Assembly: GCA_014155875.1 (NCBI GenBank) | Contig: JACEFZ010027070.1 | Location: forward strand, 62,001-126,000 | Source: Cepaea nemoralis | Lineage: Eukaryota; Mollusca; Gastropoda; Stylommatophora; Helicidae | Direction: 5' to 3' | Length of the DNA stretch: 64,000 nucleotides | In this document: piece after piece, positions 43,485 through 53,575 of the stretch | How the letters are laid out: each line of letters begins with the position of its first letter | Numbering within the stretch: position 1 is the stretch's first letter | Position numbers and translations under genes: made by a program | The notes under the pieces: model-generated | The model's input: the letters and a program-made list of their open reading frames with translations, nothing else | What the model was told of the DNA's origin: nothing | Databases searched by the model: none

Positions 43485-43725
43485 TACACATCCTTTTTAC
43501 AGGACATCGCTGTCAACACCAACATTTTACTGTTGTTGTCGATGTCTAGGCAAGTTTACGTTCAGTAGTTTGCCATTGATTTTTGAACGACCGGCTCCCA
43601 TATCAACTCGTTAAAACCCAGCGCAACGCGGTCTGCTGCTAAATCGGTCGCAGTGGTGTTTCGAACGCGGGTAAGCAGGCTTACGAATCACGTCTGTAAG
43701 ACCTTCGTCATCGAGACCGGCCACT
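43485..43725 (-). mobile_element. SINE-A copy
   Basis: From CATCCTTTTTACAGGACATC to TCATCGAGACCGGCCACTG, with the B-box complement TTTCGAACGCGGGTAAGCAG. Very similar to the next copy. Confidence 0.9.
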
Positions 43726-43754
43726 GCAATATTTTTCAGTTGTTTTATTTTTTT

Positions 43755-43995
43755 GCATCCTATTTACAGGACATCGCTGCCAACACCAGCATTTTACTGC
43801 TGTTGTCGATGTCTTGGCAAGTTTACGTTCAGTAGTTTGCCATTGACTTTTGAATGACCGGCTCCCATACCAACTCGTTAAAACCCAGCGCAACGCGGTC
43901 TGCTGCCAAATCCGTTGCAGTTGTGAATCGAACGCGGGTAAGCAGGCTTACGAATCGCGTCCGTAAGATCTTCGCCACGGCGACTGGCAACTGCG
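43755..43995 (-). mobile_element. SINE-A copy
   Basis: From GCATCCTATTTACAGGACAT to TTCGCCACGGCGACTGGC. It shares diagnostic blocks with the preceding copy (CTGTTGTCGATGTCT, ACCAACTCGTTAAAACCCAG), so one may be a duplicate of the other. Confidence 0.9.
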
Positions 43996-44019
43996 GTATA
44001 CTTCAGTTTATTTAACCAG

Positions 44020-44255
44020 CTGGCGCAGTGGCCAAGGAGTCACGGGCGCAAATCGTAATCCCACAAACCACATTCGAAACACAGCTGCGGGAAATGTGGA
44101 TGCAGATAGCATTGCTTTGGATTCATACAATGGTATGAGTGCCAGATCGTTCATAAAGCAATGGCAAATTACCGAATATACATTTGCCGAAAAATCACAA
44201 ACAGCTAAAAACTGCTGGGGTTAACCGCGACGTGATGTAAATGATATGCAACTAA
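44020..44255 (+). mobile_element. SINE-A, full length, direct orientation
   Basis: The clearest family member. Head CAGCTGGCGCAGTGGCCAAG (A box), B-box-like CATTCGAAACACAGCTGCG, body CAATGGTATGAGTGCCAGAT, 3' end ATGATATGCAACTAACTAAC. Confidence 0.92.
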
Positions 44256-44785
44256 CTAACAGGCTTTCATATATTTAAGAGTTGATATACAATAACATGA
44301 CTGAATATTTTACATTATAATTTCTTTAACACCGCTTTCTGCCCATCCCAGGTCTCTCTTTGTTATATTAAAACGCATCTATACGTGTAATGTGTGTGCA
44401 ATTTTCTCATTGTGTATTGATTTGCCTCTTTGCTGTTCCGTGGAGCTACTTCTCCACATGTGTCATTACGTGTTTTCATTCATAATGCTTGTTATAGATT
44501 GGTCTCTTCTGGTCTGTTCATAATTTGCCGTCATTGCCTGAGTAGTTTACTTGCAATAGAGAACGCTCGTGAGCTCTTGGGTCATTAATTTTCCTCTTTC
44601 TTTTCTTCTTCCGTCTCTCCTTCTTTTTCGGGTCCTCTAACTCCTGTCCCACCTTCGACTGTTTGTCTTGTTATTATGCCTTCTCATCTTCCTCTTTCTT
44701 GTTTCTTCTTCTTTGTTTTCTTCGCCTTTATCTTCCTGCTCCTGTCGCTGCCACTGCTGCTGTGTCGTCGTCGTTTTCTACTTCT
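44256..44785. other. No recognisable gene
   Basis: T-rich sequence with nothing assignable. Confidence 0.35.
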
Positions 44786-44789
44786 TGAT

Positions 44790-45060
44790 CATGATAGTCA
44801 TCATCATCATCATTAGCATCATCTTCTTCCTCTTCTACTTTTCGATTAGTGTCATCATCATTTCATTATCGTCACCGTCATCATATAACTATCATCATCA
44901 GCATCATCATCATTACCATCATCTTCTCGATGAATGTCATCATCATCATTTTATTATCGTCATCATCACCATAACCATCATCATTTTCTTCTTCTCGACT
45001 ACTGTCAGCATCATCATTTCATTATCATCGCCACCATCATCATCTTCTTCTATTTCTCAT
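44790..45060. repeat. Impure CAT/CTT microsatellite
   Basis: CATCAT runs with TTCTTC and TTATCGTC interruptions; His/Ser/Ile-rich frames. No LINE 3' end was found beside it. Confidence 0.9.
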
Positions 45061-45204
45061 CTACCTCTTTCTCTTCATCCTTTCTTTTTCTACACCTCCT
45101 AGGAGGAGCACATTCGAGAATCGACAGTACACGGGCCTCCATTTGTCTGACATGCAATGTCCCTCACTTAACCTGATTACTCCAGGCTCAGCCTGGCCTC
45201 ATCA

Positions 45205-46735
45205 CTCATGTCGAAATAGACCCCAGACCTGATAAATAATGCAGTTTTCCTCCCCAGCCAGGAATCAACCCCAGACCTGACAGACAGTTCAGTTTTCCTC
45301 TCCAACCAGGAATCAACCCCAGACCTGACAGATAATGCAGTTTTCCTCCCCAACCAGGAATCAACCCCAGACCTGACAGATAGTGCAGTTTTCCTCCCCA
45401 GCCAAGAATCAACCCCAGACCTGACAGACAATTCAGTTTTCCTCCCCAGCCAGGAATCAACCCCAGACCTGACAGATAGTGCAGTTTTCCTCCCCATCCA
45501 GGAATCAACCCCAGACCTGACAGATAGTGCAGTTTTCCTCCCCATCCAGAAATCAACCCCAGACCTGACAGATAATGCAGTTTTCCTCCCCAGCCAAGAA
45601 TCAACCCCAGACCTGACAGACAATTCAGTTTTTTTCCCCAATCAGGAATCAACCCCAGACCTGACAGATAGTGCAGTTTTCCTCCCCATCCAGGAATCAA
45701 CCCCCGACCTGACAGATAGTGCAGTTTTCCTCCCCAGCCAGGAATCAACCCCAGACCTGACAGACAATTAAATTTTCTTCCTCAACCAGGAATCAACCCC
45801 AGACCTGACAGACAATTCAGTTTTCTTCCCCAATCAGGAATCAACCCCAGACCTGACAGATAGTGCAGTTTTCCTCCCCATCCAGGAATCAACCCCAGAC
45901 CTGAGAGACAATTCAATTTTCTTCCTCAACCAGGAATCAATCCCAGACCTGACAGACAATTCAATTTTCTTCCCCAATCAGGAATCGACCCCAGACCTAA
46001 CAGATAGTGCAGTTTTCCTCCCCATCCAGGAATCAACCCCAGACCTGACAGATAGTGCAGTTTTCCTCCCCATCCAGGAATCAACCCCAAACCTGACAGA
46101 TAGTGCAGTTTTCCTCCCCATCCAGGAATCAACCCCAGACCTGACAGATAGTGTAGTTTTCCTCCCCATCCAGGAATCAACCCCAGACCTGACAGATAGT
46201 GCAGTTTTCCTCCCCATCCAGGAATCAACCCCAGACCTGACAGATAGTGCAGTTTTGCTCCCCATCCAGGAATCAACCCCAGACCTGACAGATAGTGTAG
46301 TTTTCCTCCCCATCCAAGAATCAACCCCAGACCCGAGAGACAATTCAATTTTCTTCCTCAACCAGGAATCAACCCCAGACCTGACAGACAATTCAATTTT
46401 CTTCCCCAATCAGTAATCGACCCCAGACCTGACAGATAGTGCAGTTTTCCTCCCCATCCAGGAATCAACCCCAGACCTGACAGATAGGGCAGTTTTCCTC
46501 CCCATCCAGGAATCAACCCCAGACCTGACAGATAGTGTGGTTTTCCTCCGCATCCAGGAATCAACCCCAGACCTGACAGATAGTGCAGTTTTCCTCCCCA
46601 TCCAGGAATCAACCCCAGACCTGACAGATAGTGCAGTTTTCCTCCCCATCCAGGAATCAACCCCAGACCTGACAGATAGTGCAGTTTTCCTCCCTAGCTA
46701 GAATCAACCCCAGACCTGACAGATAACAGGGTAGA
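45205..46735. repeat. Minisatellite, 48-bp unit, about 32 copies
   Basis: The unit is CAGGAATCAACCCCAGACCT plus GACAGATAGTGCAGTTTTCC plus TCCCCATC. Variant units (GACAGACAATTCAATTTTCT with TCCTCAACC or CCCCAATC) occur in pairs near 45770-45830, 45905-45985 and 46335-46425. As 48 is divisible by 3, minus-strand frames of up to 180 codons with a 16-residue period appear; they are interrupted several times. Confidence 0.97.
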
Positions 46736-46784
46736 CCCCTTCCAATACTGGGATCAACAAAAAAAATTACATCGCCAAGCTGGC

Positions 46785-46960
46785 GAAGTTGATATTGAAC
46801 TGCACGGATAATGTCATAATCACGGTCGAATGCGGGTCCGACGCCTGTGCTCTTTGCTTGCCAAAGTGAGGGAAATATTGGCCACCTTTTACTCCAGACT
46901 CTCAGGCCTATAACATGTGGTTGCGCTATGACATCGCAAACCCATAGCAGCAAATTGTTT
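46785..46960 (+). mobile_element. SINE-D, second copy
   Basis: A-box-like AAGCTGGCGAAGTTGATATT, B-box-like GCGGGTCCGACGCC, then TTGCCAAAGTGAGGGAAATA and GCCTATAACATGTGGTTGCG as in 36150-36360. Confidence 0.7.
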
Positions 46961-47149
46961 CGGTACAACGACCACAAATAAATATCCGAAGCAAAGAAAA
47001 ACGGAAAAGTATATACTCGTTCATACGCCACTGCATTTGTGGACACGCCGTAGTTACTCCAGACACGCAAGAGAAAGCAGGTTGATGTAGATTATTCTCA
47101 AGCATATATAGAAACATCAATTTAGAAACCCTTTGAGGCCACGAAGACA

Positions 47150-47401
47150 GTTCATAAAAACACATGTATTGGTTGGCGCTCACGGAAATAGAAGAAAGAA
47201 GTAGAGACTAAAGAAAGCACAAAACAGCAAAACAATTGAAAGCTATAGCCACCGACCTGGTCCTTTGTCTCTGCTTCTTTCTTCTACTTCTGTCAGCGCC
47301 AAGCAGTACTTGAGTCAAATTGTGAACGGTCTTTATTCTTTACTTATTTCTGCTACTGCTAGGAGCACTAAATAATACATGTGTGTTTATGTATGAACTG
47401 T
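47150..47401. mobile_element. Inverted-repeat element related to 17240
   Basis: ACAGTTCATA at the left and TATGAACTGT at the right. GAAAGCTATAG and GCGCCAAGCA match the 17 kb copy, and both share a GAGGCC-A-GAAG-type left flank. Confidence 0.58.
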
Positions 47402-47444
47402 CAAGTATATAGCATACCCGCAAAGGGTGGTGGAGTACTGCAGA

Positions 47445-47725
47445 CATATCTACCGCAACGTTGAAAGAAGATACAGATTTATGTCTGTATGCGAGTTTTC
47501 TCAAAAGTTTAACCTAATAGTTGTTATTTGTTTCGTGTTTAGACATCTACCGCAACGTTGAAAGAAGATACAGATGTATGTCTGTATGCGAGTTTTCTCA
47601 AAAGTTTAACCTAATAGTTGTTATTTGTTTCGTGTTTTCTCAAAAGTTTAACCTAATAGTTGTTATTTGTTTCGTGTTTTCTCAAAAGTTTAACCTAATA
47701 GTTGTTATTTGTTTCGTGTTTAGCG
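47445..47725. repeat. Nested tandem duplication, 96-bp and 43-bp units
   Basis: A 96-bp unit starting ACATCTACCGCAACGTTGAA occurs twice. Its last part (CTCAAAAGTTTAACCTAATA plus GTTGTTATTTGTTTCGTGTT) is then repeated to four copies. The unit copies are almost identical, so the expansion is recent. Confidence 0.93.
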
Positions 47726-47744
47726 TCCGCTAGCTTTTAACTCA

Positions 47745-47990
47745 AGAGTAGTCCATAAATGTGCTACTACTTCTAGTGAACTTTACTGAATTTTGCGTGT
47801 GGATTAGCTTTCTCTATTACAAGTGTCCCTCGCCATCAGGTGAACCTACTGCGTCGTTAGGGGTACTTGAAATTTACCTCCCCAAGTGAAGAACTAGAAG
47901 TTAACATTTTAGTTTACCCTACTAGTGTAGGGGATGGACCTGCTATCTCCGCATCACCACACCGAAAGTTTAAGAGCTAGCGCTCGTATC
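47745..47990 (-). mobile_element. SINE-C copy
   Basis: CTACTACTTCTAGTGAACTT, GTGTGGATTAGCTTTCTCTA, CACCATCAGGTGAACCTACT-like and CTATCTCCGCATCACCACAC in family order. Confidence 0.82.
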
Positions 47991-48009
47991 CATTCCCCCG
48001 CGCTGACCC

Positions 48010-48200
48010 CGACTCGTATTTATGAATCAGGTCCGTTGCAGAGCGTCCTTTGCACGACCCTCCCGAGGAGATTCTCGACCCATTCAGAGTTCTTCCGTCT
48101 CAAGTATTTTCATGCTCAAGACGCCTGCAATGTCCTGTGTCTGTCGAAGTGCTAGTCGACCGAAGCCTCTCCTGCTAGAACCACGCCTTCCATCTCCGCT
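48010..48200 (-). mobile_element. Probable LINE 3' fragment, unassigned family
   Basis: TCCTTTGCACGACCCTCCCG and GGAGATTCTCGACCCATTC are similar in arrangement to the 3' end of LINE-C at 31945 (TCCTTTGCAGAACCTCGCTC, CTTCTCGATCAC). Confidence 0.45.
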
Positions 48201-48224
48201 CTTTGCAAGCCGCTGTGAAGTTTA

Positions 48225-48830
48225 AATATGGCCAGAGTATTTCACGCCAGGAAATTAAACCACTTCCACACAGCCTGCCTTAGCCTTAAGAAGTTATTGA
48301 CGATTAAACGGCAAGACAAGATCACAGACACTGGAGTCCTAGAAAGAGCGTCCAAGCCCAGTATCCACATTATACTCATGAAGAATCAGTTTCGCTCAAC
48401 TGGTCACTTGACTCTCATGGCAGATCACAGGCTCCCTAAACGAATTTTTTACTGTGAGCTGTGCTGTGGTAAATATTCCCAAAACGGCCAGAGGAAACGA
48501 TTTAAAGACACTGAAGATCTCACTAAACGCTTTTTGAATTCATCACAAATAGTGCAATCTATTGTTTGTGTCTTCGTTATTCAAATTCACCACGGGAAAA
48601 CATTGTTTTGAATTCATCACAAGACTTGGGAGACTGCTTCCAGAGACCAAAATTCGTGGCGTACATCATTACACAAAGGTATAGTCACCAGTGAAGGAAA
48701 CAGGACTGCAAGAGCTGTGAAAATAAGGCTGGACAGAAAAATCACTGCAGGAGATCCTCTTTCTGGAACGTCAAACATTTTTTGCCCACAATGTCAAAGA
48801 ACAATTCACTGTTTAAACACAAGTTTTCTA
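48225..48830 (+). mobile_element. LINE-E C-terminal fragment
   Basis: One frame (48228-48551) encodes KLNHFHTACLSLKKLLTIKR, then IHIILMKNQFRSTGHLTLMA, DHRLPKRIFYCELC-GK and KRFKDTEDLTK. Further frames give RTARAVKIRLDRKITAGDP and FCPQCQRTIHC, the first half of the C-terminal C2H2 finger. This block order is the conserved C-terminus of a widespread endonuclease/RT LINE. It is 5'-truncated and frameshifted. Confidence 0.85.
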
Positions 48831-48989
48831 CAATTCAGTTGTGTGTCAGTATTTTTCGTTTTTTTTTTCGTCTACAATATTTCCTGTAACATTACATTTA
48901 AAACGCCCTGATGATCTTTTTAATGAGTGCGAAATTATCCTTAGATTCATATGTTGCCACATGAAAGATAATTGTTTCCAAAAACTCAT

Positions 48990-49320
48990 CTCACCTCCTC
49001 TCATCTCATCTTGTTCCTCTTGTACCTTTCGGTGTCGAGGTAAAATATAAACAGTGGGAGAATGCCCGTTTATGGGCTTCATATATCGAGATTCCCATGG
49101 ACTCTGTTGTTCCCTCTGTCCATCGTTTACAGGTCGGCCTCTTCTTCTGGTTACATTTGGTCTGTACATTATTGCTTGTTGTGGTATACAGTCAATTGGT
49201 AGCCTAGTTATATGGCCGAACGATGTGACTTGCAGTTTTCTAATGAAATCTAGAGCTACTACCCTTACTTTAGTCCTGATTTCATCATTTCTGATTTTCT
49301 TCCTTCTTGATCGTTGGGTA
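48990..49320 (-). mobile_element. LINE-F fragment
   Basis: It matches 18345-18560. The minus strand encodes RRGRPVNDGQREQQSPWESR, YMKPINGHSPTVYILPRHRK and VQEEQDEM. A short TCATC tail lies at 48990-49010. Confidence 0.72.
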
Positions 49321-49897
49321 TTCTTCTCATGAATCTCATTTCCGTTGTTGAAATTTTTATTTTAAATCTCATTGTTGTAATTTTTATTTTTTTATTTTTC
49401 TCTCATTGTCCAGGTTTGGTAGAAAGTGTGTTTGTTGTAGAGTGCTTTTTAGTATCTACTGATACGTGTTTGTTCCTGTGTTTTGGTGCTATTTGACCAT
49501 TGAGTTGGTTTGCCTTATTGCATCTATTTCCCATCTCCTCTTCTTATTTGCCATGTATTTCTGGGGGGAAAAAACATTTAATTATAACATATTTGTTGGT
49601 GTTGTGCCATCATCATAATCCAGTACCTTGCCTGCTGGCGTGGGCGATCATGCCTCTCCACAAATTACTGTCTCCGACGGCACGGATCAGTTCGTGTGTT
49701 GACTCCCTTCCGTGCCATGAGAAAAAGACTGTCAAGAATCTTCTCACGCTTTCTTCCTCTATCTTTCTTTCCGCAAATCTTTCCAGTTGTCACAACATGT
49801 TCCAGTTTTTGTCCTCTCATAATGTGGCCAAAAACCGATCACTGCCTCTTTCTGATGTTTGTGGTAAGTTGTCTTTGCGACTCAGCTTCCCTTAGAA

Positions 49898-50113
49898 CAG
49901 GGGTGGCCAACCTTTTCAGCTGGCGGGCCAAATTTTAGAAATAATATTTTCTGCCGGGCCACGCGCCTATTTTTTTTTTTTTTTGTGGTTAATTAAAGTA
50001 AACAAGCAAGCGTGCTACAGCCTCGACCACATCATAGCTTCCCACTCCGCGGGCCGCAATATGACGACCGGCGGGTCGCATGCGGCCCGCGGGCCTTGTG
50101 TTGGCCACCCCTG
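49898..50113. mobile_element. hAT-type MITE (CAGGGGTGGCC family), copy 2
   Basis: 216 bp with ends CAGGGGTGGCCAACC and TTGGCCACCCCTG. Perfect 8-bp duplications CCTTAGAA flank it (49890-49897, 50114-50121). It is about 90 percent similar by eye to 17788-18000. Confidence 0.95.
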
Positions 50114-50264
50114 CCTTAGAACTTTCTGATTGCTCGTTTTGACTACCAATTAATTTTCAGTAGGCCTATTCTTCATTAAAACCACACCTCCAAGGCTTCC
50201 ATGGATTTTTTCGCCTGTTTACTGATTGTCAAGGATTCGAAGCCGTATGATAAAACAGGTTCTA

Positions 50265-51036
50265 CGATGGCATGTCAATAAGTCAATAAGTAAGTCACAC
50301 AGTTCTGTGGGATGGCAGGTAAATGTAGTTGGTATTTTCTACATGTGTCATTAGGTGACAGCAACATCGAACTTTATATTCCCGTTCGTCAGATGGCGCT
50401 AGGTGTCTCATGTGCATGCGCAGCGCATAAACAAAATGGTGACTGTACTTACGGAGTTTATAACCAAAGAGCATCGTGCTGTTGTGCGTTTTCTGTGGGC
50501 AAAAGGACTGCCTGCAAAGGACATTCATAAGGAAATGCTTCCTGTTTATACTGACAAATGTTTGTCCCGTAAAGCGGTGCATAGCTGGGTAGAATAATTT
50601 TCAGTCCAGGACTGCTGACTAGAGGAGTGTTGCTTCTTCATGACAATGCCAGACCACATACGGCTGGTTAACTCAGGAGAAAATTAACCAACTAAGGTGG
50701 GAAGTTCTGCAACATCCACCTTAAAGCCCCGACTTAGCCCCTAGCGATTTCCACCTTTTTGGTCCACTGAAAACCCACCTTGGCGGGAGAAATTTCGCGA
50801 ATGACGCCGAAGTTGACTGAGAAGTGAAAACGTGGTTTAGAGAAAAGAGCACGCAGTTCTATGCAGCCGGTGTGGTAGGACTGATAAAACGATGGGATAA
50901 ATGCATCAATGTTGGCGGAAATTATTTTGTGAAATAAAAGGACAATGTATGTATAAAAATAAACAGGTTTCAAGTTGTTATCATAGTTAGTTATTTTTCT
51001 AAAGCCATTTATGACTTACTTATTAACTTACCATCG
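50265..51036 (+). mobile_element. Mariner element, internally deleted
   Basis: Termini CGATGG-... and ...-CCATCG carry the AATAAGTAAGTCA inverted motif; TA flanks both ends (50263-50264, 51037-51038). The N-terminal frame (50403-50597) encodes TEFITKEHRAVVRFLWAKGL, PAKDIHKEM, then SRKAVHSWVE, the helix-turn-helix end, closed by TAA. After a deletion that removes the catalytic centre up to about 50620, other frames give LLLHDNARPHTA, then SPDLAPSDFHLFGPLKTHLG and KRWDKCINVGGNYFV. At 772 bp instead of about 1.3 kb it cannot make transposase. An 8-bp repeat (CAATAAGT) is duplicated at the left end. Confidence 0.92.
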
Positions 51037-51289
51037 TATGTAACAAGCAAGAACTCTTGTTCCAACTTTCAAGGACAGTGACTTATTACACAAAACGTTC
51101 CTCACTTGATAGAATGCAGTTTTTGCTTGTCTTATTCTGCTCTTTATCTCGCTGGTTCTTAATGCCGTTTAACCTCTGCATTGCTACGGTCAGTTTGCGT
51201 CTGACATTTTGTGAACATCCACCCCTGTTGTTGAATATAAAGCCAAGACGTTCACAGTTTACTCACCCCCACCTCTGTACCGGCTATGT

Positions 51290-51580
51290 GGCGAAGGAGT
51301 TTCCAATGCAATTCGTAATCCTACATACCGCGTTCGAAACACAGCTGCGGGCGATTTAGCAGCCGACCGCCTTGCGTTTGTTTCCCATACAAAGGTATGA
51401 GTTCCGATCGTTCAGAAAGCAATGGCAATCGTAAGTTAAGTTAGTTGGTATATCCTTTACATGGCGTTTAATGGTAATCTACTGAACGTAAATTTGTCAA
51501 AAACAAATCATGAACAACCAAACATTTATGGAGTTGACTACGGCGTCCTCTAAAAGATATTCAACTAACTAACCCAGATT
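51290..51580 (+). mobile_element. SINE-A, with an internal rearrangement
   Basis: CTATGTGGCGAAGGAGTTTC to CATTCAACTAACTAACCCAG in direct orientation. Near 51437-51465 a piece of the 3' end is inserted in reverse (AAGTTAGTTGGTATATCCTT, TACATGGCGT), suggesting two copies or template switching. Confidence 0.8.
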
Positions 51581-51654
51581 CACAACCGCTAAAGTCAGGA
51601 ACATGCAACACGGACCATACTCTTGTGCTGTTCGACAAGAGCAGACAAGATGAC

Positions 51655-52550
51655 TATCTACTCATCATCATCATGTGCCATGCCAATAAGCATGGCCAGC
51701 CATCTGACACGATTACCAGACTCCTGGATAAGTTCTGTGTTCTTGTCTCGATTACGCGGAGCAAACACGGCAGGGGGCTTCTCTGGTCGTCAGAAATAAA
51801 CCCACTTCCCCAAGTATTTCGGACCTTTAATTTCTTGATACTTTCTGGGGGCGGTCCGGTCCGGGTCATGACTCCGGGCGTCTTACCCTTGCCGTGGAGA
51901 CGTTCGGTCACATTAGTTATTCCAGATGTTAGCTTGTCCCTTCGCTGTTGCTTAGTCCACTCTGAAGCCCTCCCTCCCTCCCTCGGTGGGGAGAGCCCGT
52001 GCAGCATGTGCTTGCCCCTTAGCACGAGTGGTCGTGGGATGCCAGCTTCATCCCTCGCCACAGCCTCTGTCGCCTCCATACGTCTCCGTTACCGTGTTCC
52101 TTCTCCGAGCCCCGTTCACGGCGCCGCACCCTACTAGGAAGAGATTAAGCGATTAAGAAATATTTCTAGGCTATCCCGATAGATATCTCTCTGTCTTCCC
52201 CTTGCTTATGCTGCTATCAATATTGGCAGTTGTTTCTAAGTGTTTCTGTTTATTCCTCCTCATAATGTAACCGAAAAATTATGACTCTCTATTAATAATT
52301 TTTCGAATCTATTTACTGTTTTAATTTGTTACTTGTTGACTTTACTCATGGGGATTTCAAACTGTTTTCATTTTCTTTTTTGGTGGGACCTACTCATTGG
52401 TATTTTTAAAACTGTTTTCATTTGTTTCTTGTGGGACTTGCTCATGGGTTTTTCAAACTGTTTTATTTGCTTCTTGTAGGACTTGCTCATGGGTTTTTCA
52501 AACCGCCCGTGGTATTCTTTGTATTTTCCTCAGAAACCACAAATCATAAA
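51655..52550 (-). mobile_element. LINE-A copy, split by a GC-rich insert
   Basis: 51655-51756 is the LINE-A 3' end (TCATGTGCCATGCCAATAAG). 52150-52550 resumes where that stops: GTCTTCCCCTTGC, then ATAATGTAACCGAAAAATTA and FSSET-coding sequence. A segment coding LVGLAHGFFK is repeated three times (52340-52505). Confidence 0.78.
51757..52145 (-). mobile_element. GC-rich insert, unknown retroelement piece
   Basis: About 385 bp of much higher GC and CpG content than its surroundings. A 141-codon minus-strand frame (52079-51654) runs MEATEAVARDEAGIPRPLVL and VTERLHGKGKTPGVMTRTGP, with no family I recognise. A 3' piece (complement of AGAAGCCCCCTGCCGTGTTT) recurs at 59845-59885. It sits inside LINE-A; CGATTA on both sides may be a short target repeat. 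Confidence 0.6.
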
Positions 52551-52554
52551 CACT

Positions 52555-52640
52555 GTCTACTACACCATACGTCATGGACAAGAGCGCTCACTCTTAAACT
52601 TCCTTGCGCTAACGGTGATATAGTAGAATCATTTCCGACT
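52555..52640 (+). mobile_element. SINE-C head fragment
   Basis: AAGAGCGCTCACTCTTAAAC and GATATAGTAGAATCATTTCC match the tRNA-like head of SINE-C. Confidence 0.55.
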
Positions 52641-52699
52641 CGGGTCAGTCGCACTTCAAAATTGCCTTCTCATTCAGAAAGCAATGGCAAGCTATATAT

Positions 52700-52945
52700 T
52701 TTGTTGCGTATCCCTTACGGGACGTTGCAGTCAACACCAGCATTTTCAGCTGCTGTTGATGTACTAGGCAAGTGTTACGTTCAGTAGTTTGCCATTGCTT
52801 TCTGAACGACCGGCTCCCATACCAGCACGTTATAACACAACGCGACACGGTCTGCTGCACAAATCGGTCGCAGCTGAGCTTCGAACGCCTGGTACTCGAC
52901 TCACGAACCGCGTTCGCAAGCCTTTAGCCACGGAGCCAGCAAGCT
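52700..52945 (-). mobile_element. SINE-A, near full length
   Basis: From GCGTATCCCTTACGGGACGT to TTTAGCCACGGAGCC. It shares GATGTACTAGGCAA and GGTCTGCTGCACAAATCGGT with the copy at 43065, so these form a subfamily. Confidence 0.9.
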
Positions 52946-52949
52946 ACTG

Positions 52950-53350
52950 AACTTAAATTTGCTTAGTAAATGAACCTGGTATTAGGGTTGATCGAAACGT
53001 GCTGGAAAGAACATGCAAAATGTTTATCTAATACACTACGAGAACATGCAACATGTTTAACTACTACACCACAAGAACTCCTAATAAGTGTAAACGTATT
53101 TTAACATAGCCATTGCTTCCAGTACATAACAAGTTCGTTTGTAGCGTGGATTCAAATACGCAACTTTGCTGGTGTTATTATTGTGTTATCGAGTGCCATT
53201 TCCAGACGTCTAAGGATCGCAATTTGCTTGCCATGTCATCAACTTACGTTCTTCCTGCTTGCATTGATCTCTTCCTCTTTATAATTCACATGGCTGTGTT
53301 ATATGGTGGGTACATCTTTGTTCACAATTCCTTGATATACTGAACCTATT
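52950..53350. other. No recognisable gene or repeat
   Basis: A 76-codon frame (53113-53343) has no domain I know. Confidence 0.35.
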
Positions 53351-53354
53351 CCGT

Positions 53355-53575
53355 GGCGAATAAGTTACGGGTGCAATTCATAATCCCACCTACCGCGTTC
53401 GAAACACAGCTGCGGGCCTTGCGTTGGTTTTTTTTTTTTTTTAATGAAATGGTATGGGCGTCGGTCGTTCAGAAAGCAATGGCAAATAACTGAATGTAAA
53501 CTTGTCAAGAGATCATAAAAGTGCCAACGAATGTTGGGGTTAACTGCGACGTCCTGTAAAGGGTATGCAACTAAA
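53355..53575 (+). mobile_element. SINE-A copy
   Basis: GCGAATAAGTTACGGGTGCA, CGCGTTCGAAACACAGCTGC (B box) to CTGTAAAGGGTATGCAACTA. A poly-T run (53428-53443) interrupts it. Confidence 0.88.

Larger units (their letters stand above)
49605..51260 (-). mobile_element. LINE-B host copy, interrupted twice
   Basis: The three parts are 49605-49897, 50122-50262 and about 51039-51260. The first encodes HIMRGQKLEHVVTTGKICGK, DRGRKREKILDSL and a C-terminus ending in TGATGATGG. A hAT MITE and a mariner fill the gaps, each with exact target duplications, so LINE-B is the oldest layer. Confidence 0.8.

Noticed and set aside
45177..46660. Several 80-180-codon frames with a 16-residue repeat
   Set aside because: The 48-bp unit is divisible by 3 and lacks stops in two frames. 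The frames break repeatedly and no start, splice or domain signal supports a gene.
51654..52079. 141-residue frame as a host gene
   Set aside because: It crosses from the GC-rich insert into the LINE-A 3' end on the left. Part of the insert recurs at 59.8 kb, so it is repeat sequence.
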